From Betaproteobacteria bacterium (GTDB lineage Bacteria > Pseudomonadota > Gammaproteobacteria > Burkholderiales > Casimicrobiaceae): a stretch of 64,000 nucleotides of DNA. The translations under genes and the position numbers were made by a program. Positions 37,370 to 46,249 of this stretch are shown here, piece by piece (position 1 is the stretch's first letter; the number at the start of each line of letters is the position of its first letter). Below the pieces are notes generated by a model. The model did no database searches, was not told the origin of the DNA, and was given only the letters and a program-made list of their open reading frames with translations. The stretch lies in assembly GCA_016192065.1 (NCBI GenBank), contig JACPUX010000032.1:35784-99783 (forward strand), in the 5' to 3' direction.

Positions 37370-37785
37370 GAGAAATCCCCTCCCCCTCGATGGGGGAGGG
37401 TTAGGGTGGGGGTGGCGATGAGGGTGGCGATGAGGGCTGGAGTGAGGGTGGCGGTGAGGGTGACGGTGTAGGTTGTAGTGAGGGTGTCAGTGAGGCCGAT
37501 GCAAAACACCGAGCCCTTGGCTCCACCCCCATCCCCGCCTTCCCCCATCGAGGGGGAAGGAGTAGAGCGGGTACGCCAGCCATCACCCGCTCCCCGAAGA
37601 GAGAAATCCCCTCCCCCTCGATGGGGGAGGGTTAGGGTGGGGGTGGCGATAAGGGCTGGAGTGAGGGTGGCGGTGAGGGTGTAGGTTGTAGTGAGGGTGT
37701 CCGTGAGGCCGATGCAAAACACCGCCCCCTTGCATCCACCTCCATCCCCGACTTCCCCCGTCGAGATGAAGCAGTAGAGCGGAAA
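37370..37785. repeat. 231-bp tandem duplication of a G-rich intergenic element
   Basis: The unit starting GAGAAATCCCC at 37370 is repeated from 37601, with the second copy slightly shorter and diverged (small deletions in the GGTGAG-rich tract). Each copy holds a CCCTCCCCC/GGGGGAGGG palindrome, a degenerate 6-bp GTGAGG-type tract and the sequence GGCCGATGCAAAACACCG. The 551-bp gap between the binding-protein and oxidoreductase genes (37273-37823) contains nothing else that looks like a gene. Confidence 0.85.
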
Positions 37786-37823
37786 AGGCGGCTTTCGCCC
37801 GCGCGTGCGCAAAGGATGTTTTC

Positions 37824-40800
37824 ATGACCCTGGCCCCAGTCAGCCTCGACGACAAATACCGTCTCGATCACGGCCGCTTCTTTTTGACCGGAGTGCAGGC
37901 GCTGGCGCGCCTGCCCATCCTGCAACATCAGCGCGACCTGGCGGCGGGGCTCGATACCTCGGGTTATGTTTCGGGCTATCGCGGCTCGCCCCTGGGCGGA
38001 CTCGACACCGCGCTGCACATCGCCGAGCCCTACCTCAAAGCGCACCACATCGCTTTTCATCCGGCGGTGAACGAAGAGCTCGCCGCCACCGCCATTTGGG
38101 GCTCACAGCAGCTGCATCTTTTTCCCAAACCGCAGCGCGACGGCGTTTTTGCCATGTGGTACGGCAAAGGGCCGGGCGTCGACCGTTGCGTCGATGTCTT
38201 CAAACACGCCAATTACGCCGGCACCGCCAAACACGGCGGCGTGCTCTTGATTGCCGGCGACGACCACGGCGCGCGCTCTTCGGCCGTAGCGCACCAAAGC
38301 GAGCACGTGTTCTCCGCTTGCGGTATTCCGGTGCTCGCCCCTTCGGGCATACAGGAATATCTCGACCTCGGACTGCACGGCTGGGCGATGTCGCGTTATT
38401 GCGGCTGCTGGGTGGCGATGAAAACCACTTCCGACACCGTGGAGAGTTCCGCCACGGTCGAAGCCGATCCGCAGCGCTTGCAAATCGTGCTGCCCGAAGA
38501 TTTCATCCTGCCCAAAGACGGCGTGCATATTCGCTGGCCCGACCCGCAGCTCGCAGCCGAGCACCGCATGCAGGAATTCAAGATTTACGCCGCGGTCGCT
38601 TACGCGCGAGCCAACAAACTCAATCATTTGGTGTTCGATTCGCGCCGCCCACGCTTAGGCATCATCGCCTGCGGCAAAGCCTATCTCGACTTGCGCCAGG
38701 CGCTCGATGACTTGGGCATAGACGAAAAACTCGCCGACGAAATCGGCATTCGGCTCTACAAAGTGGGCATGCCCTGGCCGCTGGAATCGGAAGGTGTGCG
38801 CCAATTCGCGCAAGGCCTGGAAGAAATTATGGTGGTCGAAGAAAAGCGCCAGATCATCGAATACCAGTTGAAAGAAATGCTCTACAACTGGCGCGAAGAC
38901 GTGCGCCCGCGTATCGTCGGCAAGTTCGACGAAACCGGCGAATGGCCCAAGCCGCCGCATCAGTGGCTGTTGCCGCCAACCGCCGAACTGACGCCCGCCA
39001 TCGTGGCCCGCGCCATCGCCGCACGCCTGCGCCGCTTTTTCACCTCCGAGGCGATCGAGCATCGTTTGGCCGTGCTCGACGCCAAAGACACCGCGCTCGC
39101 CCGCCCGCGCCTCACACCGCTGCGCACGCCCTATTTCTGCTCCGGCTGCCCGCACAACACGTCGACCAAAGTGCCCGAAGGTTCTTGGGCCTTGGGTGGC
39201 GTGGGCTGCCATTTGATGGCCGTGGGCATGAACCGCCACACCCTCACCATTTGCCAAATGGGCGGCGAAGGCGCCACATGGCTGGGCATGGCGGAAGCGA
39301 GCGGCACGCCGCACATTTTCGCCAACATGGGCGATGGCACTTACTTTCATTCTGGGCTGCTGGCCATTCGCGCCGCCGTTGCACAGAGTACGAACATCAC
39401 CTACAAGTTGCTCTACAACGACGCCGTCGCCATGACCGGCGGCCAACCCGTCGATGGCCCCTTGACCGTGCCGCAGCTCACGCGCCAGCTCGCCGCGGAA
39501 GGGGTGAAGCGTATCGTGGTGCTCGCCGAAGACCTCGACCACTACGGCGCCCAGCCCGATTTCGCGCCGGGAATCGAATTGCGCCCGCGCGAAGACATCG
39601 ACGCGGTCATGAACGAACTGCGCCAAACGCCGGGCGTCACGGTGATGGTGTACGACCAAGTCTGCGCCGCCGAAAAGCGCCGGCGCCGGAAACGCGGCAG
39701 CTTTCCGCAAGCCACCGAGCGCGTGTTCATCAACGAACTGGTGTGCGAAGGCTGCGGCGATTGCAGCACCAAATCGAATTGCCTTTCGGTGGTGCCGGTG
39801 GAAACCGAGTTCGGCCGCAAGCGCATCATCGATCAATTCAGTTGCAACATGGATTACTCCTGCGTGCAGGGCTTCTGCCCCAGCCTCGTTACCATCGAAG
39901 GCGGGCGCTTGCTGCGCGGCACGCCGCTCTCCGTGGAAGGCGCGGGCCTACCCGATTTGCCCGAGCCCACGCCGGCGAGCCTGGACCAACCCTTCAACTT
40001 GTTGATCACCGGCATCGGCGGCACAGGTGTGGTCACCATCGGCGCGCTCTTGGGCACCGCCGCGCATCTCGAAGGCAAAGGCGCCACCGTGCTCGACATG
40101 ACCGGCCTGGCGCAAAAAGGCGGGGCCGTGCTCTCGCATGTACGTTTCGCGCGCGAACCCAAGGCCTTGTACGCCGCGCGCATCGCCACCGGCGAAGCGC
40201 ATGCGGTGATCGCCGGCGACTTGGTGGTCACCGTGGGCAACGACGCGCTCTCGAAAATGCTGAAAGGCGTCACGAGAGTGGTCGCCAACACCGGCCAATC
40301 GATCACCGGCGACTTCGTGCGCAACCCCGATTACGCGCTGCCCTTTGGCGCCATGCAAGCCCAAATCGTCGATGCGGTCGGTGAAGACGCCGCCGATTTC
40401 TTCGACGCCACGCGCTTGGCGTCCTTGCTCCTGGGCCACTCAATCGGCACCAACATGTTCCTCTTGGGTTATGCCTGGCAAAAAGGTTTGGTGCCGGTGT
40501 CGCAGACCGCCATCCATCGCGCCATCGAACTCAATGGCGTGGCGGTGCCCGACAACCAAATGGCGTTTCTGTGGGGGCGCCATGCCGCAGCGCATGGCGA
40601 AGCTGTGGCGCGCCTGGCCGACGGCCTCGAACCCGAGCTACGCACCCATCGCCTGGCGCTCAACCTCGACGAAGCAATTTTCCGGCGCCGCGAATACCTC
40701 GCCCGCTATCAAGACGAAACCTATGCGCGGCGTTATCTCGCGCTGGTAGATGCCGTGCGCGAAGCCGAAGCGCGCGTTGCCCCAGGGCGCGACGAGCTCA

Positions 40801-41312
40801 CCGCCATCGTGGCACGCGCCGCCTTCCGGCTCTTTGCCTACAAAGACGAATACGAAGTGGCGCGGCTTTTCACCGACCCGGAATTTGCCGCTGCCCTCGA
40901 AGCCACCTTCAGCGGCGACTATCGTTTGCACTACCACTTCGCCCCGCCCTGGGCCGGAAAGAAGGGCAGCGCCAAAACGAAAAAGCGTCGCCTAGGGCCC
41001 TGGATCGCCCCCGTGCTGAAAACCCTCGCCAAGCTGCGCTTCCTGCGCGGCAGCGCACTCGACCCCTTCGGCTACACCAGCGAACGCCGCCGCGAACGCG
41101 CCTTACGCGACCGCTACGAAGCCGACCTTCTGGGCCTCGCCGCCAACCTCAGCCCAGCGCGCTACGACCCAGCCCTCGCCTTGGCCCAATGCGTCGAAGG
41201 CGTGCGCGGCTTCGGGCACATCAAGCGGGCGAGTATGGAAGCGGCGGAGAAGAAGCGGGAGGAGGCGTTGGCGGGTTTGGCCGAGGTGCGCAGGGAGCAG
41301 CAGGCGGCTTGA
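37824..41312 (+). CDS. indolepyruvate ferredoxin oxidoreductase family protein (single chain)
   Basis: A 1162-residue 2-oxoacid:ferredoxin oxidoreductase of the one-chain indolepyruvate type. The pyrimidine-binding part is N-terminal (GYVSGYRGSPLGGLD near residue 47), the thiamine-diphosphate-binding part is central (GDGTYFHSGLLA near 507), an iron-sulfur segment contains CEGCGDCSTKSNC near 640, and the gamma domain begins LITGIGGTGVVTIGALLG near 730. The reaction is arylpyruvate + CoA to arylacetyl-CoA + CO2 + reduced ferredoxin. At the end of an indoleacetate cluster it could turn tryptophan-derived indolepyruvate into indoleacetyl-CoA. Such enzymes also act on phenylpyruvate, so substrate choice is inferred. 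Confidence 0.9.
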   Translation: MTLAPVSLDDKYRLDHGRFFLTGVQALARLPILQHQRDLAAGLDTSGYVSGYRGSPLGGLDTALHIAEPYLKAHHIAFHPAVNEELAATAIWGSQQLHLFPKPQRDGVFAMWYGKGPGVDRCVDVFKHANYAGTAKHGGVLLIAGDDHGARSSAVAHQSEHVFSACGIPVLAPSGIQEYLDLGLHGWAMSRYCGCWVAMKTTSDTVESSATVEADPQRLQIVLPEDFILPKDGVHIRWPDPQLAAEHRMQEFKIYAAVAYARANKLNHLVFDSRRPRLGIIACGKAYLDLRQALDDLGIDEKLADEIGIRLYKVGMPWPLESEGVRQFAQGLEEIMVVEEKRQIIEYQLKEMLYNWREDVRPRIVGKFDETGEWPKPPHQWLLPPTAELTPAIVARAIAARLRRFFTSEAIEHRLAVLDAKDTALARPRLTPLRTPYFCSGCPHNTSTKVPEGSWALGGVGCHLMAVGMNRHTLTICQMGGEGATWLGMAEASGTPHIFANMGDGTYFHSGLLAIRAAVAQSTNITYKLLYNDAVAMTGGQPVDGPLTVPQLTRQLAAEGVKRIVVLAEDLDHYGAQPDFAPGIELRPREDIDAVMNELRQTPGVTVMVYDQVCAAEKRRRRKRGSFPQATERVFINELVCEGCGDCSTKSNCLSVVPVETEFGRKRIIDQFSCNMDYSCVQGFCPSLVTIEGGRLLRGTPLSVEGAGLPDLPEPTPASLDQPFNLLITGIGGTGVVTIGALLGTAAHLEGKGATVLDMTGLAQKGGAVLSHVRFAREPKALYAARIATGEAHAVIAGDLVVTVGNDALSKMLKGVTRVVANTGQSITGDFVRNPDYALPFGAMQAQIVDAVGEDAADFFDATRLASLLLGHSIGTNMFLLGYAWQKGLVPVSQTAIHRAIELNGVAVPDNQMAFLWGRHAAAHGEAVARLADGLEPELRTHRLALNLDEAIFRRREYLARYQDETYARRYLALVDAVREAEARVAPGRDELTAIVARAAFRLFAYKDEYEVARLFTDPEFAAALEATFSGDYRLHYHFAPPWAGKKGSAKTKKRRLGPWIAPVLKTLAKLRFLRGSALDPFGYTSERRRERALRDRYEADLLGLAANLSPARYDPALALAQCVEGVRGFGHIKRASMEAAEKKREEALAGLAEVRREQQAA

Positions 41313-41554
41313 GGGGGTGGGTGGTTGAGCGGTTTGCAACGATCCCGCCTTGCCGGGCGCCAGCGACGAAATGGTCGAGGTATGCTTTGCGGCTACAAGG
41401 TTTTTACCAGGACCAACGGAGAATGTCCGAGGTGCGCGCCCTCAAGGAAACCCAACGATGGGCGGGGCAGTGGCGTCTCCGTGATCGTCATCTTTTCACG
41501 CGCAGCCCCGAATCCAATATTCGAGACGCGCGATTGTAGGAAGGGGAGACTTTG

Positions 41555-42208
41555 ATGCCTAACAGACTTCAGCCGAGTGTTCGAAACCTCCGCGGCCAAA
41601 GGGGCATGCCGCAACGAACGGCATACCTGCTTTCGTGCATCTCGATTCTAGCCGCCGTATCAAAGCCGGTGCTGGCGATCAACAAGTGCGTCGGAGCAGA
41701 CGGCAGGGTGGTGTATCAGGACGCGCCCTGCATGGCGGGAAGCAAACAGATTGACACCGGCATCGCGAACAGTCCTGAAGCAGAGGCCGAGCCTGTATCG
41801 GCGCCAGAAGAGCGCAAGGGAGAAACGTCAAAAGTGAGCTTGCGCCATGCGTACATATCAAAGACGATCAAGCGTGATGGCGCCTATGTCTCGTTCGCAA
41901 TGCACTCGGCCTGGCTGAACAAGAACAAGCTCCCAGTCCGTATCAATTACAAGATCGAGCTACTCGACTCAGCAAAGACCGTCCTCAAAGCATATACGTA
42001 TTACCTGGACGTAGGCGCAATCGCGCGGAACGAATCCCCAAGGCCTTTCGAATCCTTTGCTGTGCCAAAGCTTGGCCTGGGGCACAAATATGCTGGAGGA
42101 GAATTTGATCACCGCCGAGCCACTCGCGCGCGCGTCACCTACCACCTGGAATCGGATCGGTCCGAGCAGGTGCTAGATAACATCCGCGTTGTTACCGAAG
42201 AGCGGTAG
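41555..42208 (+). CDS. DUF4124-containing exported protein
   Basis: A 217-residue protein with a long, basic signal peptide (hydrophobic part about residues 23-42). The next segment, INKCVGADGRVVYQDAPC, is the DUF4124 motif, a short Cys-pair domain common in betaproteobacterial exported proteins of unknown function. The rest (about 90-217) has no recognisable domain. The ATG at 41555 follows an AGGGGAG site. GC content falls from here on, marking the start of the accessory region. No operon partner is evident. Confidence 0.7.
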   Translation: MPNRLQPSVRNLRGQRGMPQRTAYLLSCISILAAVSKPVLAINKCVGADGRVVYQDAPCMAGSKQIDTGIANSPEAEAEPVSAPEERKGETSKVSLRHAYISKTIKRDGAYVSFAMHSAWLNKNKLPVRINYKIELLDSAKTVLKAYTYYLDVGAIARNESPRPFESFAVPKLGLGHKYAGGEFDHRRATRARVTYHLESDRSEQVLDNIRVVTEER

Positions 42209-42395
42209 GCGGAATGGCACAGATGCGTCTTGAAAGTGCGTCTTGAAAGCGATGGCGGTTTGGTTCCCGAGGAAAGACACTGAGCAAGAATATGAACAGA
42301 ATGAATTCTCTTCGGTCTGCATTTGGACCGGCAGCCCGCCTGGGCTCCCGCCGATCGCTGGGCGATTGCGCTCATTGACCGCGTCGTGATTTTCG

Positions 42396-42845
42396 GTGTT
42401 CTGGGAAATCCCCACTTGCCCTTCGATCAAGCAACGTAAACCACTTCCCTTAACGTCACACGGAAAGGAGTATTCACGGTGGCCAGTGTCTATCTCATGC
42501 AAAATGACGGAACGACTACAGAAATGGAGACCCCATACGGAACGAATTTCCAGCGAATTCTTTGCCTACCAGTCACAGAGCCCATACGGGAAGAGCTACT
42601 TCCTTTCTGTCGCGCACAAGACCACAAATCTCGCGTGCATCAACACCACAAAGCTGAAGGCTTTTCCCGTTCTCCTGCCGCCTCAGGATCAGCAAGAGGA
42701 CATTGTCGAGGCATGTAGCAGCATCGACGGAAAGATTCGGAACGCGACGAACAAGAAGACCCAACTCCAAGACCTCTTCCGCACTCTCCTTCACCAACTG
42801 ATGACCGCGAAGACCCGCGTTCACGAACTAGAGATTGGCGAATAG
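42396..42845 (+). pseudogene. 3' remnant of a type I restriction specificity gene (hsdS)
   Basis: The last 100 or so codons of this frame (from about 42535) read like the C-terminal end of a type I S subunit: SPYGKSYFLSVAHKTTNLAC, then LPPQDQQEDIVEACSSIDGKI and the QLQDLFRTLLHQLMTAKTRV helix. The normal gene is about 400 codons with two target-recognition domains; here everything upstream is lost and the first 45 codons of the frame are unrelated. No hsdM gene is near. An hsdR 5' fragment follows at 44753, so these are pieces of one former R-M locus. Confidence 0.75.
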
Positions 42846-42954
42846 CTTGCAACTTCGCCGCCAGGAAATCGAAGACTTCCAAGGGATCGTCAGGCCCGAC
42901 TTGCTGGTTGGCGACACGACTGTTCTTGTCGGCAAAACAGCAGGCAAACAGTTT

Positions 42955-43101
42955 ATATCGCAATATATTACGACTAATAACGCTAAACGATAGCAAATCG
43001 TTACTTATTGCGACTTGCCAAAATTTGTCTACTGAGTTATATATCGCAATAACTGACGATATATGGCAATCTAACGGATATATTCGCAATGCATTACGAC
43101 T
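42955..43101. promoter_or_regulatory. AT-rich hipBA control region with direct and inverted repeats
   Basis: The 250 bp before hipB are AT-rich. A 21-bp sequence ending TCGCAATATATTACGACT (42955-42975) recurs with two or three changes at 43081-43101, directly abutting the hipB start codon. Between them lies TATATCG-N10-CGATATA (43040-43063), a perfect 7-bp inverted repeat spaced like HipB operators, and TATATCGCAATA occurs twice (42954, 43040). These are good candidate binding sites for HipB autoregulation. Confidence 0.55.
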
Positions 43102-43452
43102 ATGAAAATCACTGGCCTACTCACCGATGATGTCGTGCTCGCCGAACTGGGTGCGCGGATTGCCGGTCGCCGGGTTGAATTGCAGCTGACCCAGGCGGCG
43201 GTGGCCGAACAGGCGGGTATCGCCAAGCGCACAATCGAGCGCATGGAGGCAGGGCAAACCTCGCAGTTGGGCACTTTGGTTCGTGTGCTGCGGGTGCTGG
43301 ACGCCGCCTCCGGGCTGGATGGCCTGATACCGGAGTCCGGGCCTAGACCGATGGATTTGTTGAAGCGCAAGGGCAAGGTCCGGCAACGCGCATCGGGCCA
43401 ACGTGCCGCAAAGGCGACCGGCAAACCATGGCGCTGGGATGAGAAGCCATGA
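43102..43452 (+). CDS. hipB: HipB-like antitoxin (XRE family)
   Basis: A 116-residue helix-turn-helix protein. LGARIAGRRVELQLTQAAVA and EQAGIAKRTIERMEAG (about residues 13-50) form an HTH_3 domain, and the tail after residue 80 is basic. HipB proteins bind upstream operators and neutralise the kinase HipA. Its stop overlaps the start of the hipA gene by 4 bp, the classical coupled layout. Repeats just upstream are probably its operators. Confidence 0.87.
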   Translation: MKITGLLTDDVVLAELGARIAGRRVELQLTQAAVAEQAGIAKRTIERMEAGQTSQLGTLVRVLRVLDAASGLDGLIPESGPRPMDLLKRKGKVRQRASGQRAAKATGKPWRWDEKP

Positions 43453-44756
43453 GCACGCTTGCCGAAGTCAGGCTGTGGGGCAGAACCATCGGCGCGGTCT
43501 CGCTGCAGGATGGGGAGGATGTCGCCAGCTTTGAATACGATGCGGCCTTCGCGCAAAGCGGCATTCAGGTCGCGCCGATTGCGATGCCGCTTTCCCGGCG
43601 CGTATACCGCTTTCCCGAGCTTTCCCGCCCGACTTTTCTCGGGTTGCCCGGCCTGTTGGCCGACTCATTGCCCGACAAATTCGGTAACGCCCTGATCGAT
43701 GCCTGGCTGGCATCGCAGGGGCGGCAACCGGGTTCCTTCAACGCGGTCGAGCGGCTTTGCTATACCGGTGAACGCGGCATGGGTGCGCTGGAATTTGCCC
43801 CTGCCATCGGCCCCAGGGCGAAGCAGACAACACACATCGAAGTCAGCAAGCTGGTTGAGCTTGCGTCGGAGGTGTTGACCCACCGGAACAATCTGCAGGC
43901 GTCTTTTGCGGCTGAAGGCAAAAGAGATGCGCTGAGGGATATTCTGCGCGTGGGCACCTCCGCCGGTGGCGCGCGGGCGAAGGCGGTCATCGCATGGAAC
44001 CCGAAAACCAATGAAGTGCGCTCGGGCCAGGTCAAGGCCGGCAAGGGATTTGAATACTGGCTGCTGAAATTCGACGGCGTCAGCGGCAACAAGGACAAGG
44101 AACTGGAAGACCCGAAAGGCTACGGGTTGATCGAGTATGCGTATTACCTGATGGCGCTCGACTGCGGCATCGATATCAGTGAATGCCGGCTGTTCAAGGA
44201 GAACGGCCGGTCGCATTTCATGACGCGCCGCTTTGATCGGCTTGCAACCGGCGAAAAACTGCACATGCAGTCGCTCTGCGCCATGGCACACTACGATTTC
44301 AACATGGCAGGAGCGTACAGCTACGAGCAGGCCTTGCTGGTGATGCGGCAACTGCGGTTGCCCATGCAGGCCATCGAGCAACTGTTCCGGCGCATGGCGT
44401 TCAACATCGTGGCCCGCAATCAGGACGACCATGTGAAGAATATTGCGTTCCTGATGAATCAATCCGGCGAGTGGTCACTGTCCCCGGCTTTTGACATGAC
44501 CTACAGTTTTAATCCTTCGGGCGCGTGGACGGCAAGCCATCAGATGACGATGAACGGAAAACGCGACAACTTCATGATGGAAGACTTCAACGCCTGCGCA
44601 AAAACGGCATCCATGAAACGCGGACGCGCCGCGAAAATAGTTGCCGAGGTGCAGGCGACCGTATCGAAATGGCAGTCGTTTGCAGAAAAGGCCGGCGTGC
44701 CTGATGACGTGCGCAAAAAAATTCAGGGCGCGCTGAACCTGAAACCCTATTCATGA
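43449..44756 (+). CDS. hipA: HipA-family serine/threonine kinase toxin
   Basis: A 435-residue HipA toxin. The N-terminal domain includes FLGLPGLLADSLPDKFG near residue 58; the phosphate loop with its autophosphorylation site is TSAGGARAKAVIAW near 170; the catalytic Asp is in RNQDDHVKN near 325, and PAFDMTYS near 345 holds the metal-binding Asp. HipA enzymes phosphorylate glutamyl-tRNA synthetase or related targets and stop growth. The gene seems intact. Its stop overlaps the next start (hsdR fragment) in ATGA, which is unusual and suggests it was embedded in an R-M operon. Confidence 0.9.
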   Translation: MSTLAEVRLWGRTIGAVSLQDGEDVASFEYDAAFAQSGIQVAPIAMPLSRRVYRFPELSRPTFLGLPGLLADSLPDKFGNALIDAWLASQGRQPGSFNAVERLCYTGERGMGALEFAPAIGPRAKQTTHIEVSKLVELASEVLTHRNNLQASFAAEGKRDALRDILRVGTSAGGARAKAVIAWNPKTNEVRSGQVKAGKGFEYWLLKFDGVSGNKDKELEDPKGYGLIEYAYYLMALDCGIDISECRLFKENGRSHFMTRRFDRLATGEKLHMQSLCAMAHYDFNMAGAYSYEQALLVMRQLRLPMQAIEQLFRRMAFNIVARNQDDHVKNIAFLMNQSGEWSLSPAFDMTYSFNPSGAWTASHQMTMNGKRDNFMMEDFNACAKTASMKRGRAAKIVAEVQATVSKWQSFAEKAGVPDDVRKKIQGALNLKPYS

Positions 44757-45877
44757 AACCCGGCGAGATCAAAACCGTCCAGGCCCGCATCCTCGGCTAT
44801 GCCGAGGCCATCGGCTGGACCTTTGTGCCCCGCGAGGAAGCCGAGCAGCGGCGCGGGTTTGATCCGTACGTGCCGCCTGCCGAGCGCGCCAAGAACCGCT
44901 CGCTTTTCTTCGACGACCTGCTCGACGCCAAACTGCGGGAGTTCAACCCGCGTTACGCCGAGGCCGAGGGTGCTTTGCTCGGGCAGTTCCGGCATCTGCA
45001 CACCGACATCTACGGCAACCGGGAATTCGTCGAGCACCTGCGCAACCGGGGCAAGTTCTTCGACCACGAGGAGAAGCGCGAGCGCGACCTGATGCTGATC
45101 GATTACGACGATCCGGCGCGCAACGTTTTCGAAGTCACCGAGGAGTGGGCCTTTCACAACGGCCACTACGGCACGCGGGAGGATGTGGTCTTTCTGATCA
45201 ACGGCATCCCGGTGCTGGTGATCGAGTGCAAGAACGCCAACAAGGACGAGGCCATTGCCCTGGGGGTGGACCAGATCCGCCGTTACCACCGCGAGACGCC
45301 CGAGCTGTTCGTGTCGCAGCAGTTGTTCACCGCCACCGATGCCATCGGTTTTTCCTACGGGGTGAGCTGGAACACCGTGCGGAGGAACATCTTCAACTGG
45401 AAGATTGTGAAACCGCAGATGTCCCAGATGGGCGCAGATGAAAAAGACCCAAAGAACAATCTGCGTAAATCTGCGTCATCTGCGGTTAAAGAAATCCAGG
45501 GCCGCCCGGATCGAAAGGCCAACGAACCCATAACCCCACAGGCGCGTGCGGAATTGAAAAAATCTGAATTCAAGCAGCGCGTCCGCCACTGGGCCGACAA
45601 GCTCGACGTCAAGATTGTCTGGTTGGGCGTGCGGCCGATGCGGAACAAGTGGGCCTCGTGTTCAACCGCGGGGCGTTTGAATTTCAGCGACGAACTGCCC
45701 GCCCTGAAACCCGAGCTGTGGGACTACGTGATCGTCCATGAGCTGCTCCACTTCTCTGTGCCCAACCACGGCAAACTCTGGAAAAGCCTGATGCGCTCGC
45801 ATCTGGGTGAATATGAGGCCAACGAAGGCGAGTTGAAGCGCGTCGCGGGTAACAAGGCGCGACCGCGTGCGCGCTGA
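44753..45877 (+). CDS. chimeric protein: HsdR N-terminus joined to a YgjP-like metallopeptidase
   Basis: A 374-residue frame made of two unrelated parts. Residues 1-220 match the N-terminal endonuclease region of a type I HsdR, with VFLINGIPVLVIECKNAN near 145 giving the PD-(D/E)xK core (E..K); all helicase motor domains are missing. Residues about 275-374 are a YgjP/SprT-like zinc metallopeptidase with VIVHELLHFSVPNHGKLW (HExxH near residue 327). Such peptidase genes often lie next to hsdR. The junction (residues 220-246) is encoded by a palindromic repeat. It looks like an in-frame deletion product; the peptidase part could still fold. Confidence 0.8.
   Translation: MKPGEIKTVQARILGYAEAIGWTFVPREEAEQRRGFDPYVPPAERAKNRSLFFDDLLDAKLREFNPRYAEAEGALLGQFRHLHTDIYGNREFVEHLRNRGKFFDHEEKRERDLMLIDYDDPARNVFEVTEEWAFHNGHYGTREDVVFLINGIPVLVIECKNANKDEAIALGVDQIRRYHRETPELFVSQQLFTATDAIGFSYGVSWNTVRRNIFNWKIVKPQMSQMGADEKDPKNNLRKSASSAVKEIQGRPDRKANEPITPQARAELKKSEFKQRVRHWADKLDVKIVWLGVRPMRNKWASCSTAGRLNFSDELPALKPELWDYVIVHELLHFSVPNHGKLWKSLMRSHLGEYEANEGELKRVAGNKARPRAR
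45412..45486. repeat. palindromic repeat element at the hsdR/metallopeptidase junction
   Basis: ACCGCAGATG (45412-45421) is the exact reverse complement of CATCTGCGGT (45477-45486). The right arm contains three 10-bp repeats with the core ATCTGCG, and the left arm contains CAGATG units in mirror order. The 75-bp element is read through in frame. Confidence 0.75.
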
Positions 45878-46206
45878 TGAACGCTGCTGAACTTGTCGTT
45901 GAACGACGGGTTTGGAGCAAACCCGAGGACAGCCCTGGCCGCGAAGCGGCATTCTTCTGGAGAATCCTGACCACAGGGACACCAGCTGAAACGCAGCCCA
46001 CGCCGGAGCACACCTTCCAGTTCGGCCAGCCAGAAGCCATTGTCCAGCTCGTCAGCGCGCTCTATCTGTCGGTGCTGATCTTTGGCGGCGCCCGCCTGGC
46101 GCAGCAGTTCCGGCAGCGGCGCCGGCTCTCGGCCGGTGCCACCGGTGGGGTGGGCGCCCTGTTCATCGGCTTCGGCGCCAAGCTCGCCAGCGCAACCCTG
46201 AATTGA
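45877..46206 (+). pseudogene. 3' remnant of a LysE/RhtB-type exporter gene
   Basis: A 109-codon frame whose second half resembles the end of a LysE-family amino acid exporter: QLVSALYLSVLIFGGARLAQ, then a loop of basic residues and a last helix GGVGALFIGFGAKLA. The normal protein has about 205 residues and six helices; only the last two are here. The first 50 codons have no resemblance to the family and probably come from the recombination junction. It overlaps the stop of the preceding chimera by one base. Confidence 0.6.
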
Positions 46207-46249
46207 TGTCCCCGAGACACCGGGCAGGCGACCGACAGGCCCGGCCGCT

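Noticed and set aside
37273..37823. Possible short genes in the gap after the binding-protein gene
   Set aside because: The translated frames only reflect tandem G-rich repeats (Thr/Leu- or Arg/Val-rich low complexity).
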